DNA of 64,000 nt from JBBDST01 sp040904765 (lineage in GTDB: Bacteria > Actinomycetota > Nitriliruptoria > Nitriliruptorales > Nitriliruptoraceae): the NCBI GenBank assembly GCA_040904765.1, contig JBBDST010000008.1, forward strand, positions 109,257 through 173,256, in the 5' to 3' direction. Numbering within the stretch: position 1 is the stretch's first letter; the number at the start of each line of letters is the position of its first letter. A program made the translations under genes and the position numbers. Positions 8,498-21,127 of the stretch are shown in pieces. The notes under the pieces were generated by a model. That model saw only the letters and a list, made by a program, of their open reading frames with translations, was not told the DNA's origin and ran no database searches.

Positions 8498-9835
8498 CTA
8501 GTGCGAATCCGCCACCCAGAACATCCGCACACTGCCCCCTGGATCATCATTTAACGGTGTGGCACGTAGGACATTGGTGGATTGCGATGCCAAACTCGAA
8601 CGATGAGGAACAAGACCCAGTGACACGGCGGTTACCTGAGACGGACAAAGTATGTCTGTACACGAACGAATTGTTGATGGCCGATTGTCGAGTTGCCGTT
8701 CAATATGAGTTCTCACCGGCAATGGAGTATCCACAGCAACGGGTGTAGCTACTTCACGATAAACCGCAAAAACACGCGCTTCAGTCTGCTCCAACTTGAC
8801 GTTAGTTGAGGCGTTTGACCACATTACGGCTACCCCGTCACGATCGGTCGCGTCAGTGCGCAAGATTGCCGGCAGTGCAATAGAGGCGACTACTGTTACA
8901 CCAGAAAGTAAGGCGACAGTCGCTAATTCGAGTTGGTGACGTAGGCGGCTCACCGGCTGGGGTGTCAACAGCGCCTCGATACGCGCAACGAATTCACCCT
9001 GTGGGGCAAGTGCGGCAACGCCTGGTGCTAGCGACATGCGCGGCAACCCGGCAGCCTTTAGCATGCTGCTGGCAAGGGCTGCCGGTTTACCGGTGAGGTT
9101 GACAGCACGCTCATCTGCGGCGCGTTCGCGTTCACGGTGAAGCGAAGTGTCAGCCCAGGCACGTCCAGGTATGAAAAAGAGCATGTCTTTGATGATGCCG
9201 ACGATCACAGCGGTGGCATTATCGTGGCGGGAAATGTGAGCCAACTCGTGGGCGACTACCGCATGCAACTCATCGGTATCAAGTTGGGCCAGCAGCGACT
9301 CGCTAACTACGAAACAGGGTCGACGTAAACCAGCCACGTACGCACCGCCACGGCAATGCTCAGTAACGATGATTTGCGGAGCAACGATGTTTAACCGTTG
9401 GGCAGTGTTAACCACCAAGTCATGCAGCGACGACGGCACGGCACGGGTAGTCAGAGTCGTGCGATGCCGCGAAAACGTCACATAGCGCACGAAGCGACGA
9501 GCAACCAGCACGCCGGCGACCGTAAGCCATGCGCCAAAAAGTAATGGCACGGCTAACGGAGCAAAATCGAGATAACCGTATTCAACAGGAATTGGAAGTA
9601 CCGCTCCGGAAGTGGTGGGAATCATTAATACCGGAAGCTGAGGTGAGCGGAGGCTTAATCCAAGCGCGGTCAGTACAGCTACCACCGGTATGAACGCCGC
9701 AGCGAAACGCGCACGTGTACTGCGTAACTTTAAACGATAGAGAAGATGCCCAACGAAGGCGCCAACTGCCACCGCAACAGCGACCCGAACAAGCACAGAG
9801 TCAAGCGGTACCGCTAAGAGAAGTCCGCGATCCAT
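8498..9835 (-). CDS. M56/BlaR1-type membrane zinc metalloprotease
   Basis: A 445-residue membrane protein with hydrophobic segments near residues 8-33, 43-60, 88-112 and about 300-325. The zinc site HELAH lies at about residue 197 (context VVAHELAHISRHDN), followed by a second metal-ligand region RERERAADERAV. This is the M56 peptidase plan of BlaR1/MecR1. The C-terminal tail of about 110 residues has no penicillin-binding SxxK domain that I can see, so antibiotic sensing should not be assumed. The partner BlaI-type repressor lies just upstream with a 5-base gap. By family knowledge the protease would trigger loss of the repressor on a cell-surface signal. Confidence 0.85.
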   Translation of the reverse strand: MDRGLLLAVPLDSVLVRVAVAVAVGAFVGHLLYRLKLRSTRARFAAAFIPVVAVLTALGLSLRSPQLPVLMIPTTSGAVLPIPVEYGYLDFAPLAVPLLFGAWLTVAGVLVARRFVRYVTFSRHRTTLTTRAVPSSLHDLVVNTAQRLNIVAPQIIVTEHCRGGAYVAGLRRPCFVVSESLLAQLDTDELHAVVAHELAHISRHDNATAVIVGIIKDMLFFIPGRAWADTSLHRERERAADERAVNLTGKPAALASSMLKAAGLPRMSLAPGVAALAPQGEFVARIEALLTPQPVSRLRHQLELATVALLSGVTVVASIALPAILRTDATDRDGVAVMWSNASTNVKLEQTEARVFAVYREVATPVAVDTPLPVRTHIERQLDNRPSTIRSCTDILCPSQVTAVSLGLVPHRSSLASQSTNVLRATPLNDDPGGSVRMFWVADSH

Positions 9836-9840
9836 CGGCG

Positions 9841-10236
9841 TTACTCGAGTTCGCGATGGCGGGCCACAGCATCACGCAGCTGGGCAAGCACCTCGGCATC
9901 AATGTCAGTGACGACATCAGCCAGATAGGCGGTGGCGGGTTCGGGGTACTGGTCAAACAACCAACCCAGGACGCCTTCGACCGTGCTGCGCGCATGGATG
10001 TCACGGCTCACTGAAGCGGTGTATCGGTGTGCAAGGTCGGACGTGTCACGGCGCAACAAATTTTTTGCGGCTAGGCGCGTCATTGTTGTCATCACGGTTG
10101 TGTACGCGATTTTGCGTGAATGTTTAAGGCTGTTGTGTACTTCCCTGACGGTGCATTCGCCGAGCTCCCACACGGCATCCATCACGGCGTACTCCAACGG
10201 CCCAAGGACAGTTTCTAAAGTGTCTCGGCCCGCCAC
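9841..10236 (-). CDS. BlaI/MecI/CopY-family transcriptional repressor
   Basis: A 131-residue winged-helix protein. The N-terminal ~80 residues carry the family signature: LGPLEYAVMDAVWELGECTVREV, then the recognition-helix region AYTTVMTTMTRLAAKNLLRR, then the wing. The C-terminal helices (about 85-131) should form the dimer and carry the protease cut site in classical members. It pairs with the M56 protease gene immediately downstream. Expected to bind an inverted repeat in its own promoter, in the ~70 bases before tpiA; I could not pick out the operator with confidence. Confidence 0.9.
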   Translation of the reverse strand: MAGRDTLETVLGPLEYAVMDAVWELGECTVREVHNSLKHSRKIAYTTVMTTMTRLAAKNLLRRDTSDLAHRYTASVSRDIHARSTVEGVLGWLFDQYPEPATAYLADVVTDIDAEVLAQLRDAVARHRELE

Positions 10237-10305
10237 GGTTACTCCCCATTTCTAACGACAGTAGTGCAAGCGTAGCGCTGGACTTGCCTGAAGTAACGGT
10301 TAGTT

Positions 10306-11082
10306 TTACAAGCGTCGATGCGCCACGATCAGTGCAAAATCTTCTGCCGACAAACTTGCACCGCCGACCAAGGCTCCATCGATATCGTCTTGCGCAAGAA
10401 TGCTGCGGATATTGCCTGGTTTGACACTGCCGCCATACTGAATACGGATTGCATCGGCGGCAGCTTGGTCGAATATTTGGGCAAGTTCACTACGGATAGC
10501 AGACGCCATTTCTTGTGCATCCTGCGATGTTGCTGTCTCCCCACTTCCGATGGCCCAAACCGGCTCGTAGGCGATCACGAGTGCTTCGGGGTCGGTGAAT
10601 GAAAGTTGCGCCACTGAGGCATGCAGTTGGTCAAGCACCACTTTAATGTGGTTGTTGGCCCGGCGATCATCCAACATCTCCCCTACGCACACGATTGCAT
10701 GCATACCTGCAGCAAGTACGGCACGCGCCTTTGCGTTCACCACTGCGTCGGTTTCTGCGTTATACATTCGACGTTCGGAGTGACCGACGAGGACGTAAGC
10801 AGTGTCAAGGCGTGCCAGCATGGCGGCAGAAATCTCGCCGGTAAATGCTCCTGAAGCATCCGTATGGACGTTTTGTGCACCCAACAACATCGGCAGTTTG
10901 TCGGCATGAATCAGGGTTTGCACGGAACGTAATGCGGTAAAAGGTGGACAGATAACAATGTGCTGGCCGTCGTAGTCTTCTTCTTTCAAGTGGTAAGCGA
11001 ACTGCTGAACGAGTTGGATCGCTTCGAGATGATCTTTATACATCTTCCAGTTGGCTGCGATGATCGGCGTGCGAGTACTCAT
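10306..11082 (-). CDS. tpiA: Triosephosphate isomerase
   Basis: A 258-residue TIM-barrel enzyme interconverting dihydroxyacetone phosphate and glyceraldehyde 3-phosphate in glycolysis and gluconeogenesis. Active-site residues are all present: Asn11 and Lys13 in AANWKMYKDH, His101 in VGHSERR, Glu173 in AYEPVWAIG, and the phosphate-binding IQYGGSVKP and GALVGGASL loops. The ATG follows pgk by 32 bases and ends the gapA-pgk-tpiA run. Confidence 0.97.
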   Translation of the reverse strand: MSTRTPIIAANWKMYKDHLEAIQLVQQFAYHLKEEDYDGQHIVICPPFTALRSVQTLIHADKLPMLLGAQNVHTDASGAFTGEISAAMLARLDTAYVLVGHSERRMYNAETDAVVNAKARAVLAAGMHAIVCVGEMLDDRRANNHIKVVLDQLHASVAQLSFTDPEALVIAYEPVWAIGSGETATSQDAQEMASAIRSELAQIFDQAAADAIRIQYGGSVKPGNIRSILAQDDIDGALVGGASLSAEDFALIVAHRRL

Positions 11083-11114
11083 CTGGCATCCTTTTGGATC
11101 TGCAGTGCCGGTAG

Positions 11115-13312
<2,198 letters not shown>

Positions 13313-13405
13313 TCACTCCTTAAAAAAAGGGACGGCAAATAGGCATTCGCGCACTACTGCAGAAAATCGAACACTTCAGACAATAGCAACTTGTGTCGCA
13401 GGTGA

Positions 13406-14359
13406 TTAACTAATCGGCCGTTCTTTTGAGGCATCACGGCGTAATTGCGCAAGTTGTGCGAGTCGACGATGCACTGCGGCTTTGCCTACAGGCGGGTCGA
13501 GTAGGAGCCCCAATTCACGTAAACTCACGTGCGGGTTTGCGAGCCGGACAAGTGCAGTTTGCCGTAACGGGCCGGGGATCATCTCAAGGCCCTGCTGATT
13601 GACAAGTTCGCGGATAACGGTTGTTTGTTCGAGACTGGCGGCAACACTTCGCTTCAAATTCGCATTGTCGGCGTTCGCGAGCCGATTCGCGTCACTGCGC
13701 AACTGTCTGCGCAGACGCTGTTCGTCGTACTGCATGAATGCGTTCGTGGCACCAAGCAGCGACAATAGTTCGCCTATCGTTTTGCCCGATTTGATAATTA
13801 TTCGTAGCCGTTGCGAGTCAGAGATGTGTACATGTGACCCAAGTAGGCGACGGAAAAGTTTTTGGACATACACCGCGTTTTCGTGGTTTGAGGCGGCGAT
13901 TTCGCAGTGTGCTTCGCGATGAGGGGCGGAGAACGTCGCGGCAGCCAACACGACACCGCGAAGAAAACTTATTGCTCGCTCTCCTGGTTTAATTAGTTGT
14001 TGCGGCGGCTGGACACGGTCATCTTTGCCAAACAGACCGACTGCCCGTGCGATAGGTGCTGATGCCTCGTTAAAACGCACCCCATAGCGGGTTGCACGGG
14101 TTAATCCTGAAGGTTTTTGCACAAACAATTCCGATCGGTAGTCGAAACGAGCGTGCACCAAACGAAACGTTCGTCTGGCCACAGCCCCAGATGTCGTGAT
14201 TACCTGGAGACTGGTGGTTGGTGGCGTGCCACCATGTCGGGTTAATACGCCCGCAAAACGTAGAATCCCTTCGATCTCGTCCGGTTGCAGGTTGCGATCA
14301 GGTAGCTCGCTATGCGCCAGTTCTTGACGGACAATCTCAGTAAAACTTGAAGCCATCAT
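13406..14359 (-). CDS. whiA: WhiA sporulation/cell-division regulator
   Basis: A 317-residue DNA-binding protein with the WhiA plan: an N-terminal LAGLIDADG-homing-endonuclease-like domain (FLRGVVLAAATFSAPHREAHCEI at about 130-152 is its second core helix) and a C-terminal helix-turn-helix (LVRLANPHVSLRELGLLLDPPVGKAAVHRRL, about 270-300). In actinobacteria WhiA controls late division and developmental genes; in firmicutes it affects division and chromosome segregation. It overlaps yvcK by 4 bases at 14356-14359, in the standard rapZ-yvcK-whiA order. Confidence 0.94.
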   Translation of the reverse strand: MMASSFTEIVRQELAHSELPDRNLQPDEIEGILRFAGVLTRHGGTPPTTSLQVITTSGAVARRTFRLVHARFDYRSELFVQKPSGLTRATRYGVRFNEASAPIARAVGLFGKDDRVQPPQQLIKPGERAISFLRGVVLAAATFSAPHREAHCEIAASNHENAVYVQKLFRRLLGSHVHISDSQRLRIIIKSGKTIGELLSLLGATNAFMQYDEQRLRRQLRSDANRLANADNANLKRSVAASLEQTTVIRELVNQQGLEMIPGPLRQTALVRLANPHVSLRELGLLLDPPVGKAAVHRRLAQLAQLRRDASKERPIS

Positions 14360-15282
14360 GCACCCGCAAGGATGCGCTTGAAAGCTTCGGCGAGCGCAGC
14401 CGGATCGTGACTGTCGGTGTCCTGCCCAATCAGATCGGCGACGACCAGCTGTCCGACATGTGGGTGGGTCAACGAGGGCTTTACTGTAAGTGCCGGCAGC
14501 GAACCGCTGACTGGTGGCCCTGCGTGAGCAAGCAAGACATCGATGCGCAACTCAGGTGCATGCTGCAAGACCGCATCCAGATGAGCGGCGAAAGTCATTC
14601 CTTGAGTTTCGCCAAGTTGTTCTCGTAGGTTGGCGACATACACGACGGTTGCTGTGCTTTGTGTAATGGCTGTTGCAATCGAAGGGATGAGTAGATTGGG
14701 AAGGATGCTTGTGTACAGCGAACCTGGACCGACCACGATCAGGCGCGCATCCGTGATCGCATCCAGCACCGCCGGTGTGGGCGTCGGGGTCTTTGGTTCA
14801 AGCCAAACTTGTTCGATCCGTACGGCTTTGGCGACGTTGGTCTGGCCAGAAATTTCACCGTCAACTGTACGGGCACGAAGGTGCACTTCGTCGGTAGTGC
14901 AGGGAAGTACACGTCCAGCTAAACCAAGTGCGGTACCGACCCGCTCCAAAGCAGCTAGCAAGTCTCCATCAAGTAGTTCTTGCAGTGCAACAATAATTAG
15001 GTTGCCGAGACTGTGACCGCTGAGTTCGCCTCGACTAAACCGAAACTGCAAAAGTTCTGCCAACTCGGGCCGTTCTGCGAGAGCGACGAGGGCCATGCGC
15101 AGATCACCTGGCGGCAGTACATCCATTTCGCGGCGCAGCCGTCCTGATGATCCTCCGTCGTCAGCAACCGTAACAACCGCTGTAACGCAAGCAGTTAACG
15201 ACCGCAACGCCATGAGCGTTTTCGCTGTACCGTGGCCGCCGCCAATCGCCACAGCAGGCCAAGTTTCGCTGCGCGTAGTCAT
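14356..15282 (-). CDS. yvcK: YvcK-type gluconeogenesis factor (CofD-like)
   Basis: A 308-residue protein of the YvcK/CofD-like family, which binds UDP-sugars and links carbon metabolism with cell-wall building in several bacteria. Visible motifs are AIGGGHGTAKTLMALR at the N-terminus, TVADDGGSSGRLRREM, PPGDLRMALVALAE, SGHSLGNLIIVAL and VVGPGSLYTSILPNLL. The first glycine motif reads GGGHGTAK where many members have GGGTGLS, as I recall. Lies between rapZ and whiA with 4-base overlaps on both sides. Confidence 0.93.
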   Translation of the reverse strand: MTTRSETWPAVAIGGGHGTAKTLMALRSLTACVTAVVTVADDGGSSGRLRREMDVLPPGDLRMALVALAERPELAELLQFRFSRGELSGHSLGNLIIVALQELLDGDLLAALERVGTALGLAGRVLPCTTDEVHLRARTVDGEISGQTNVAKAVRIEQVWLEPKTPTPTPAVLDAITDARLIVVGPGSLYTSILPNLLIPSIATAITQSTATVVYVANLREQLGETQGMTFAAHLDAVLQHAPELRIDVLLAHAGPPVSGSLPALTVKPSLTHPHVGQLVVADLIGQDTDSHDPAALAEAFKRILAGA

Positions 15283-16175
15283 TCAGCACCTAGATCCCTG
15301 TGTGTTACGTCGACGGGTAGCGTGAAGGTTTCGCTGAGATGGTCAGCTAATACATCGGTTAGGACGACTGAGCGATGTTTGCCGCCGGTGCAGCCGATGG
15401 CAATGCTTAGATAGCGTTTCCCTTCGCGCATTGAGCCGGGCACTACGACGTCCAGGAGTTCTTTTGCGGCACGCAAAAACGGTGGCGTGTCGGGTTGTGT
15501 CAACACAAATTCGATCACGGCGGGATCACGTCCGGTAAGCCGCTGTAATGAACTTTCCCAGTGAGGATTGGGAAGAAATCTCACATCCAACACCATATCC
15601 GCATCACGCGGAATACCCCGTTTAAATCCAAACGACGTCACCGAGACACGCAATTCGGCGGACAGCGGATGATCGATTAAGCCCACGACTCGGTGCCGCA
15701 AGTCGTGCACATTCATTTGAGATGTTTCAATGATTACGTCGGCAAGTTCACGCAGTTCTTGCATTTGTCCGCGTTCATGACGGATTCCTTGAAGGACTCC
15801 GTATTGATTCCCTGCAGGGTGTCGTCTTCGAGTCTCTTCAAATCTACGGACAAGTTCGTCATCGTCGGCATCAAGGAATAAAACACGCACGTCGAGACCA
15901 TCGGCACGCAGTGTGGTAATCATGTCAATCAATTCGGCGAAAAATTCGCGGCCACGGCTATCTGCTACTAAGCCAAGCTGAGTCACTGATGAGCCTGGAG
16001 CAAACGCTAGCTCGGTAACGCGCCCGATGAGTTGTGGTGGCAGGTTGTCAACCACAAACCAGCCCAGATCCTCCAGCACTGCAGATGCAGTTGAGCGTCC
16101 CGCGCCAGACATGCCCGTGATGATGACGACTCGCGGTGTCCCATCGTCCTGTGACGGTAAGCGTGAATCACCCAT
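15279..16175 (-). CDS. rapZ: RapZ-family nucleotide-binding protein
   Basis: A 298-residue P-loop protein. The N-terminal motif IITGMSGAGRSTA is a Walker A with arginine where lysine is usual; I recall this as common in actinobacterial members, so I do not treat it as loss of function. Other hallmarks are FVVDNLPPQLI, FLDADDDELVRRFEETRRRHP, DMVLDVRFLPNPHW and AIGCTGGKHRSVVL near the C-terminus. In E. coli RapZ is an RNA-binding adaptor in glmS control, but in Actinobacteria the role is not settled. The ATG lies 8 bases inside the end of uvrC. Confidence 0.93.
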   Translation of the reverse strand: MGDSRLPSQDDGTPRVVIITGMSGAGRSTASAVLEDLGWFVVDNLPPQLIGRVTELAFAPGSSVTQLGLVADSRGREFFAELIDMITTLRADGLDVRVLFLDADDDELVRRFEETRRRHPAGNQYGVLQGIRHERGQMQELRELADVIIETSQMNVHDLRHRVVGLIDHPLSAELRVSVTSFGFKRGIPRDADMVLDVRFLPNPHWESSLQRLTGRDPAVIEFVLTQPDTPPFLRAAKELLDVVVPGSMREGKRYLSIAIGCTGGKHRSVVLTDVLADHLSETFTLPVDVTHRDLGAE

Positions 16176-18105
16176 CGGTTGTCCTTTTGCTGGTTGTGCC
16201 AGACAGTTCGGTGAGAATCGTTGTAGCGAGGGTAGAGGACACGCCCGAAACGGCGCTCAGTTCCGCAACCGTGGCATTTTTCACTGCATGGACTGAACCA
16301 AACTGTTTGAGCAGTGCTGCACGCCGTTTTGGTCCAACCCCAGGAATGCCATCAAGCGCTGACTGGGTGATTGCAGCCGTGCGAGTCGTTCGCTGATAGG
16401 TGATAGCGAAACGGTGTGCCTCGTCTCGTACACGCTGCACTAGATAGCGCGCTTCGCTGTCGCGAGCTAATACCACAGGCTGTTTGCGCTTTTCAAGCCA
16501 AAGTTCTTCAAAGCGTTTTGCTAAACCGACAAACATGATTTCACTAACACCCAGCTCTGCAGCCCCTTCACGTGCTGCATTGAGTTGTCCTGATCCGCCG
16601 TCGATCAAGACAAGATTTGGTCGCTGCGCAAAGCTGTCACTGACCGTACCCAGAACCTGCTTCGTATCAGTGTGGTTTTGTAAGCGCATAAAACGGCGTC
16701 TTAACACTTCGCGCATCGCCTGATAGTCATCGTTTTGGTCGTGACTCAGTTTAAACTTGCGATATTCGGAACGTTTTGGCAGACCGTCTTCAAACACCAC
16801 CATAGAGGCAACAACACCTTCGCCGCCAAGATGCGAGATGTCGAAACATTCGATTCGTAGGGGCGCTTCTGCCATACCTAAGGCATCTTGTAGCGACCGG
16901 AGGGCACGCGAGCGTGCATCAAAGTCATTTGTTCGTTTAAGCCGGCTGCGCGTGAAGAATTCGCGTGCGTTCGTTTCTGCAAGTGCGATGAGGGCACGTT
17001 TGTCGCCACGCTGGGGCGTATGGATTTGCACAGCCGCGCGAGTTTGTGATGTGACATCGCGGCGCTGCTGTGCCAGCAATGCAATGAGCGCATCAGCATC
17101 ATCAGGTAGCTCGGGTACATAAATCGTGGCCGGAATATCGTGTTCACGTTCGGCATATACGTTCAACAGGTATCGGGTGAGTAAGGTCGCGATATCGTGG
17201 CTTTCAATGTTGGCAATGATGGCCGCGTGCTGTCCTACAAGACGCCCGTTGCGCACGATTAACAGTTGGAAAGCCGTGTCGAGTTCATCACCGAAGGCAG
17301 CGACCACGTCAAATGGACGCGTCGAATTCGAGATAATCTGCTGTTTCGTTAAAGCATGTTCCGCTGCATTTAACTGATCGCGTAGTTTGGCAGCAGTTTC
17401 GTAGCGTTGGTCGGCGGATGCCTGTGCCATCGCCTGTTTGAGTGCATGGGTGACGTGGCGGGTATCGCCGTTAAGAAAGTTGGCTAGGCCGTCGATAAGT
17501 TCACGATGCTCAGAGTCAGACACGGCACCGATACATGGGGCGGCACATTTGCCGATGTGATGTAGCAAACAAGCCCGTTGATTGCGTTCAGCTTGCTGGT
17601 ACACGCCGTTCGAGCAAGTTCGTACTGGAAACACGCGCAACACCAGATCCAGTGTGTCTCGGATCGCCTGTGCATGGACGTACGGCCCAAATTTACGGTC
17701 GTATCGTTTACCGCTCGTACGTGAAATACGGACGCGAGGTACACGTTCTGAGGTGCTGACAAGCAGATATGGGAAGGACTTGTCGTCGCGGAACTGGATG
17801 TTGTAGCGGGGGCGATGCTGTTGAATCAGGTTGTATTCAAGATGCAGTGCTTCTGATTCGGTGCTGACAACCATCCAGTTAACCTGCGTGGCGACACTGA
17901 GCATCGCTCGTGTTTTAGGGGCAATGCCGTCCCATGAAGCAAAATACGAGTTGAGCCTTGACCGTAGCGATTTCGCTTTGCCTACATATACGACTCGGTC
18001 GGCGTGGTCGCTGAACAGATAGCAACCCGGAGCGTCGGGAATTGACCCGGCCTCTGGACGAAAACGTGCCGCAGGATTTGCCACGGGGACGAGCATACTC
18101 GGCAT
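16168..18105 (-). CDS. uvrC: Excinuclease ABC subunit C
   Basis: A 645-residue nuclease that makes the dual incision in nucleotide excision repair. Order of domains: GIY-YIG nuclease at the N-terminus (PDAPGCYLFSD and VVYVGKAKSLRSRLNSYF), cysteine-containing CLLHHIGKCAAPCIG, a UvrB-interacting helical region (about 200-240), the RNase-H-like C-terminal nuclease (ECFDISHLGGEG, LVLIDGGSGQLNAA), and two helix-hairpin-helix motifs (LDGIPGVGPKRRAALLKQFG and VSGVSSTLATTIL). Lies 3 bases after uvrA on the same strand, so they are probably cotranscribed. Confidence 0.96.
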   Translation of the reverse strand: MPSMLVPVANPAARFRPEAGSIPDAPGCYLFSDHADRVVYVGKAKSLRSRLNSYFASWDGIAPKTRAMLSVATQVNWMVVSTESEALHLEYNLIQQHRPRYNIQFRDDKSFPYLLVSTSERVPRVRISRTSGKRYDRKFGPYVHAQAIRDTLDLVLRVFPVRTCSNGVYQQAERNQRACLLHHIGKCAAPCIGAVSDSEHRELIDGLANFLNGDTRHVTHALKQAMAQASADQRYETAAKLRDQLNAAEHALTKQQIISNSTRPFDVVAAFGDELDTAFQLLIVRNGRLVGQHAAIIANIESHDIATLLTRYLLNVYAEREHDIPATIYVPELPDDADALIALLAQQRRDVTSQTRAAVQIHTPQRGDKRALIALAETNAREFFTRSRLKRTNDFDARSRALRSLQDALGMAEAPLRIECFDISHLGGEGVVASMVVFEDGLPKRSEYRKFKLSHDQNDDYQAMREVLRRRFMRLQNHTDTKQVLGTVSDSFAQRPNLVLIDGGSGQLNAAREGAAELGVSEIMFVGLAKRFEELWLEKRKQPVVLARDSEARYLVQRVRDEAHRFAITYQRTTRTAAITQSALDGIPGVGPKRRAALLKQFGSVHAVKNATVAELSAVSGVSSTLATTILTELSGTTSKRTTDG

Positions 18106-18108
18106 GGT

Positions 18109-21018
18109 CTATCGTGCTTTTATCTCAGTACGTACAGCCACCGGCGTCTTTTGAAGTAGTGGCGCCAAGAACGGGGCAGTCCGGCTGTCTTTTGCTTGTG
18201 CGACCTCTTCGGGTGTTCCGCTTGCAACCACGCGTCCACCGCCGCTACCGCCTTCGGGTCCAAGGTCGATCAGATGATCAGCGGTTTTCACCACATCTAA
18301 ATTGTGTTCGATGACGATGACACTTGCGCCTTTGTCAACCAGTCGGTGCAGCACATCAAGCAGGCGACGTACGTCTTCGAAATGCAGTCCGGTGGTTGGT
18401 TCATCCAAGATATAAACGGTCCGTCTGGTGGCCCGTTTGCGCAGTTCGGTGGCTAACTTCACCCGTTGCGCTTCACCTCCTGACAACGTTGTGGCGGGCT
18501 GTCCCAAACGGACGTATCCCAGTCCAACATCGACGAGTGTCGACAGGTAGGTGCCGATGGTTGGAATATTGGCAAAAAACATGGACGCTTGTTCGACCGG
18601 CATGTTTAAAACATCAGCAATCGTCGCACCCTTGTATTGAACTTCGAGGGTTTCACGGTTATAGCGTGCACCGTTGCAGATTTCGCAGGGAACAAACACA
18701 TCAGGCAAAAAATGCATTTCAATACGCAATGTCCCATCGCCACGACACGCTTCGCAACGGCCACCTTTCACGTTAAATGAAAAACGGCCTTGCTGATAGC
18801 CGCGCATCTTGGCTTCTTGGGTTTGGGCGAAAAGTTTACGGATATGGTCAAATACGCCCGTGTATGTGGCGGGGTTTGATCGTGGTGTTCGCCCGATTGG
18901 AGACTGGTCGACGATTACCGCTTTCTCGATCAATTTGAGCCCGTCAACACGCCGGTGTGGTAAGGGCAAGTCGCGTGATTGGTATAACTCGCGCATCATC
19001 GCTTTGGCCAGAATGTCGTTTACTAAGGTCGATTTACCCGAACCTGACACGCCCGTCACGCAAGTGAACACACCCAAAGGGAAACTGACGGTGACATTGT
19101 CGAGGTTATTGGCTGTCGCTTCAACCACAGTCAGGCTCTCACCAGTTGCACTACGACGTGTTGCTGGCAGTGGAATCGACCGTTTTTTGGCCAGATAGGC
19201 GCCGGTTAACGAAGTTTTGTGTGCTTTTAACCCGGCGACACTGCCTGAATGCACCACCTCACCGCCATGTTCGCCGGCGCCTGGACCGATATCAACCACA
19301 TGGTCTGCCGCTTCGATTGTGGCTTCATCATGCTCCACCACAATGAGGGTGTTGCCAAGATCGCGCAGGCGTTCCAACGTTTCGATTAAGCGGGCATTAT
19401 CGCGTTGATGCAACCCGATGGACGGTTCGTCAAGGACATACAGCACACCGACAAGGCCGGCACCGATCTGTGTTGCCAGACGGATGCGTTGCGCTTCGCC
19501 ACCTGAGAGTGAACCTGCCGCACGTGACAGGCCCAGATAGTCCAAGCCAACATCGATCAAAAATACGAGTCGTGCCCGAATTTCACGTACGACGCGTTCG
19601 GCAATCAATTTTTGCCGTTCGGTGAACGTCAGTTCACCAAAGAAGGTGTCGGCCTCAGCGACCGACATGCGCGTAAGTTCTGCGATGTTGATACCGCCGA
19701 CTGTGACCGCCAAGACGAGTGGTTTGAGCCGGTCGCCAGCGCATGCGGCACAAGGTATTTCACGCATGTACTGCTCGATTGCAGTGCGCTGTGCTTCCGA
19801 TTCGGTTTCTTGATGGCGACGTAATAGAGACGGGATAACGCCTTCTACTTGGGCGCTATAGGAACGATGACGGCCATAACGGTTGGTGTAGGAAACCGGT
19901 ACGCGTACGGGTAGTCCGTACAGCACTGCCTGTTGGGATGCAGCCGACAGTTGGCTCCATGGACGTGATGGGTCATCGCCACAGTGCGAGACGATCGCCC
20001 GTAACAGTTCGGTGTAATAGCGGGCTTGCATGCCACTTGACCATGGCGTGATCACCCCGTTAAGTACCGATAAATCTGAATCGGCAATCACCGCATTGTC
20101 GTCGATGGTCAGTTGGGTACCAAGCCCAGAACACGTATCGCAGGCGCCATACGGCGAATTGAACGAAAACGTTCGCGGTGCAAGTTCTTCAAAGCTTAAT
20201 TGGCAGTCGGCACAAGCTAGATGTTCCGAGAAACGGCGCACTTCACCTGGCGTGTCATCGCTTGCAAGAATCTCGACTTCGACTATGCCTCCGCCCAAGC
20301 CAAGAGCTGTTTCTACCGAATCTGCTAAACGACGGCGTGCCTGTGCGCCTACAACAATGCGATCAATAACAACGTCAATGTCGTGGCGACGGGTTTTGGC
20401 AAGCGGCGGCACCTCATCAAGCGGGTGCACGGTGCCGTCAATTCGTACGCGAGAGAACCCTTCGGTCAGCAGTTTGGTGAACACGGCTGCATGTTCGCCT
20501 TTGCGACCGCGAACGATCGGTGCGAGCACCAGTAGGCGGGTTTTGTCCGGCAGTGCCAGAATCTGACTGACGATTTCTTCAACCGTCTGCCGGCTGATAA
20601 TGGCACCACAGTTTGGACAGTGCGGGGTCCCGATACGGGCATAGAGCAGCCGCAGGTAGTCATAAATTTCGGTGATGGTTGCGACTGTGGAACGTGGGTT
20701 ACGTGACGTCGATTTCTGATCGATCGAAATCGCTGGGCTCAACCCGTCAATGAAGTCGACATCAGGTTTATCCATCTGGCCCAAAAACTGGCGGGCGTAC
20801 GCCGACAGTGATTCGACATAACGGCGTTGACCTTCAGCGTAAATCGTGTCGAACGCAAGCGATGACTTGCCAGAGCCAGACAGGCCGGTGAAGACGATCA
20901 ACGCATCACGCGGCAGGGTTAAGTCAACGTTTTTGAGATTGTGTTCGCGCGCGCCACGAACCGTGATTTTCGCGGTTTCCGCACGTGACAGAGCAGACTG
21001 AACAGGCTTTTGCGCCAC
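18109..21018 (-). CDS. uvrA: Excinuclease ABC subunit A
   Basis: A damage-recognition ATPase of nucleotide excision repair, about 970 residues. Two ABC ATPase halves are present: Walker [16 protein letters not shown] near the N-terminus and [15 protein letters not shown] in the second half, with two ABC signatures ([15 protein letters not shown] and [16 protein letters not shown]) and [12 protein letters not shown]. Zinc-binding cysteine pairs lie in [17 protein letters not shown] and [12 protein letters not shown]. The frame opens with TTG at 21027, but that codon abuts the GAGGAG element; the GTG at 21018 sits 9 bases after it and is my choice. It diverges from the MBL hydrolase gene. Confidence 0.95.
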   Translation of the reverse strand: MAQKPVQSALSRAETAKITVRGAREHNLKNVDLTLPRDALIVFTGLSGSGKSSLAFDTIYAEGQRRYVESLSAYARQFLGQMDKPDVDFIDGLSPAISIDQKSTSRNPRSTVATITEIYDYLRLLYARIGTPHCPNCGAIISRQTVEEIVSQILALPDKTRLLVLAPIVRGRKGEHAAVFTKLLTEGFSRVRIDGTVHPLDEVPPLAKTRRHDIDVVIDRIVVGAQARRRLADSVETALGLGGGIVEVEILASDDTPGEVRRFSEHLACADCQLSFEELAPRTFSFNSPYGACDTCSGLGTQLTIDDNAVIADSDLSVLNGVITPWSSGMQARYYTELLRAIVSHCGDDPSRPWSQLSAASQQAVLYGLPVRVPVSYTNRYGRHRSYSAQVEGVIPSLLRRHQETESEAQRTAIEQYMREIPCAACAGDRLKPLVLAVTVGGINIAELTRMSVAEADTFFGELTFTERQKLIAERVVREIRARLVFLIDVGLDYLGLSRAAGSLSGGEAQRIRLATQIGAGLVGVLYVLDEPSIGLHQRDNARLIETLERLRDLGNTLIVVEHDEATIEAADHVVDIGPGAGEHGGEVVHSGSVAGLKAHKTSLTGAYLAKKRSIPLPATRRSATGESLTVVEATANNLDNVTVSFPLGVFTCVTGVSGSGKSTLVNDILAKAMMRELYQSRDLPLPHRRVDGLKLIEKAVIVDQSPIGRTPRSNPATYTGVFDHIRKLFAQTQEAKMRGYQQGRFSFNVKGGRCEACRGDGTLRIEMHFLPDVFVPCEICNGARYNRETLEVQYKGATIADVLNMPVEQASMFFANIPTIGTYLSTLVDVGLGYVRLGQPATTLSGGEAQRVKLATELRKRATRRTVYILDEPTTGLHFEDVRRLLDVLHRLVDKGASVIVIEHNLDVVKTADHLIDLGPEGGSGGGRVVASGTPEEVAQAKDSRTAPFLAPLLQKTPVAVRTEIKAR

Positions 21019-21127
21019 AGAACACAACTCCTCATGTCACCCATACACTCGCCGGTGGCTGCCGGTAGCGTACAACGCATCGCGTGCTGCCTTTGTCTGT
21101 TCGCCTATCAACGTTTGCGAGGAAACA

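Noticed and set aside
16080..16140. RapZ Walker A lysine replaced by arginine
   Set aside because: GMSGAGRSTA is a common form in actinobacterial members as I recall, and the rest of the protein is intact.
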